This document shows positions 37,959 to 38,202 of a stretch of 38,202 bases of DNA, piece after piece; positions within the stretch are counted from its first letter, which is position 1; each line of letters starts with the position of its first letter. The DNA comes from an uncultured archaeon (GTDB lineage: Archaea; Thermoplasmatota; E2; DHVEG-1). Position numbers and translations under genes: made by a program. The stretch lies in the NCBI GenBank assembly GCA_902384685.1, contig CABMCU010000093.1:1-38202 (forward strand). The letters are read 5' to 3'. The notes beneath the pieces were generated by a model. That model was not told the origin of the DNA and searched no databases. It worked only from the letters and a program-made list of their open reading frames with translations.

Positions 37959-37975
37959 TAAGGGCGGAGCCCTTA
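37959..37975. repeat. 7-bp hairpin TAAGGGC-GGA-GCCCTTA
   Basis: Perfect inverted repeat with 3-nt loop, 75 bp downstream of the tnpA stop. Confidence 0.55.
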
Positions 37976-38191
37976 ATGACATGAAAATATTTCTTCTAAC
38001 CCTAAGTCAATACCTGATGGAATTGACAAAGGGAATAGGGCAGCCCGTATGAAATATGGTCCCAGAGATGAGACTGTGCCCTTAATTGGGTGCCCTCAAT
38101 AACGACTAGTCAATATGTGCCATTGAGCACGAATAGGTACCTGTCGTTTATGCCCTAAGATACGCAAGAACAAGGAGGTGAAATCCCTATT

Positions 38192-38202
38192 ATGCGTACA
38201 CT
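38192..38202 (+). CDS. Possible start of a downstream ORF, truncated by the window end; TnpB is the positional guess
   Basis: ATGCGTACACT preceded by the Shine-Dalgarno-like AAGGAGGTG at 38172-38180; only M-R-T is visible, so identity is inference from position after tnpA. Confidence 0.3.

Larger units (their letters stand above)
37383..38202 (+). mobile_element. IS200/IS605-family element (boundaries undetermined; runs to or past the window end)
   Basis: TnpA ORF flanked by strong hairpins; possible second ORF start at 38192. Confidence 0.6.

Noticed and set aside
1-38202. CRISPR array or cas genes
   Set aside because: No regularly spaced direct repeats and no cas-like ORFs seen; the repeats found are isolated hairpins or short motifs.

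Overview
The window is archaeal, probably euryarchaeal and Thermoplasmata-like; that placement is inferred from gene content and is not proven. Its left end is an informational block: aIF2-gamma (partial), S6e, then Rpo7-Spt4-DUF359 kinase-S24e-S27ae, and a tRNA-Arg(CCG). It continues with a CorA-like transporter, two KaiC/RAD55-type ATPases each divergently paired with a small paralogous protein, a secreted C25 (gingipain-like) peptidase, argS plus a radical SAM gene, and a response regulator with a 4xPAS histidine kinase. Next come cca, PAP2, thpR, TatD-like, YchF, a bactofilin-like gene, LonB and NMN adenylyltransferase. A cluster of three UbiA prenyltransferases, a CrtI-like FAD oxidoreductase and a 1065-aa surface protein follows, then metV-metF. 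The right end looks like accessory DNA: a 5'-truncated DUF457 relic, an epimerase/TDH gene, and an IS200/IS605-type TnpA inside a region rich in strong RNA/ssDNA hairpins. The window ends at what may be the start codon of a second element gene (possibly tnpB). The best candidate for an undescribed system is the duplicated KaiC-like ATPase plus small-protein module at about 5.3-7.8 kb. It has two divergent gene pairs, paralogous small proteins, a shared 14-bp promoter element, and one ATPase copy that has lost the KaiC-type catalytic Glu pair. All family calls were made by eye; no database search was run.
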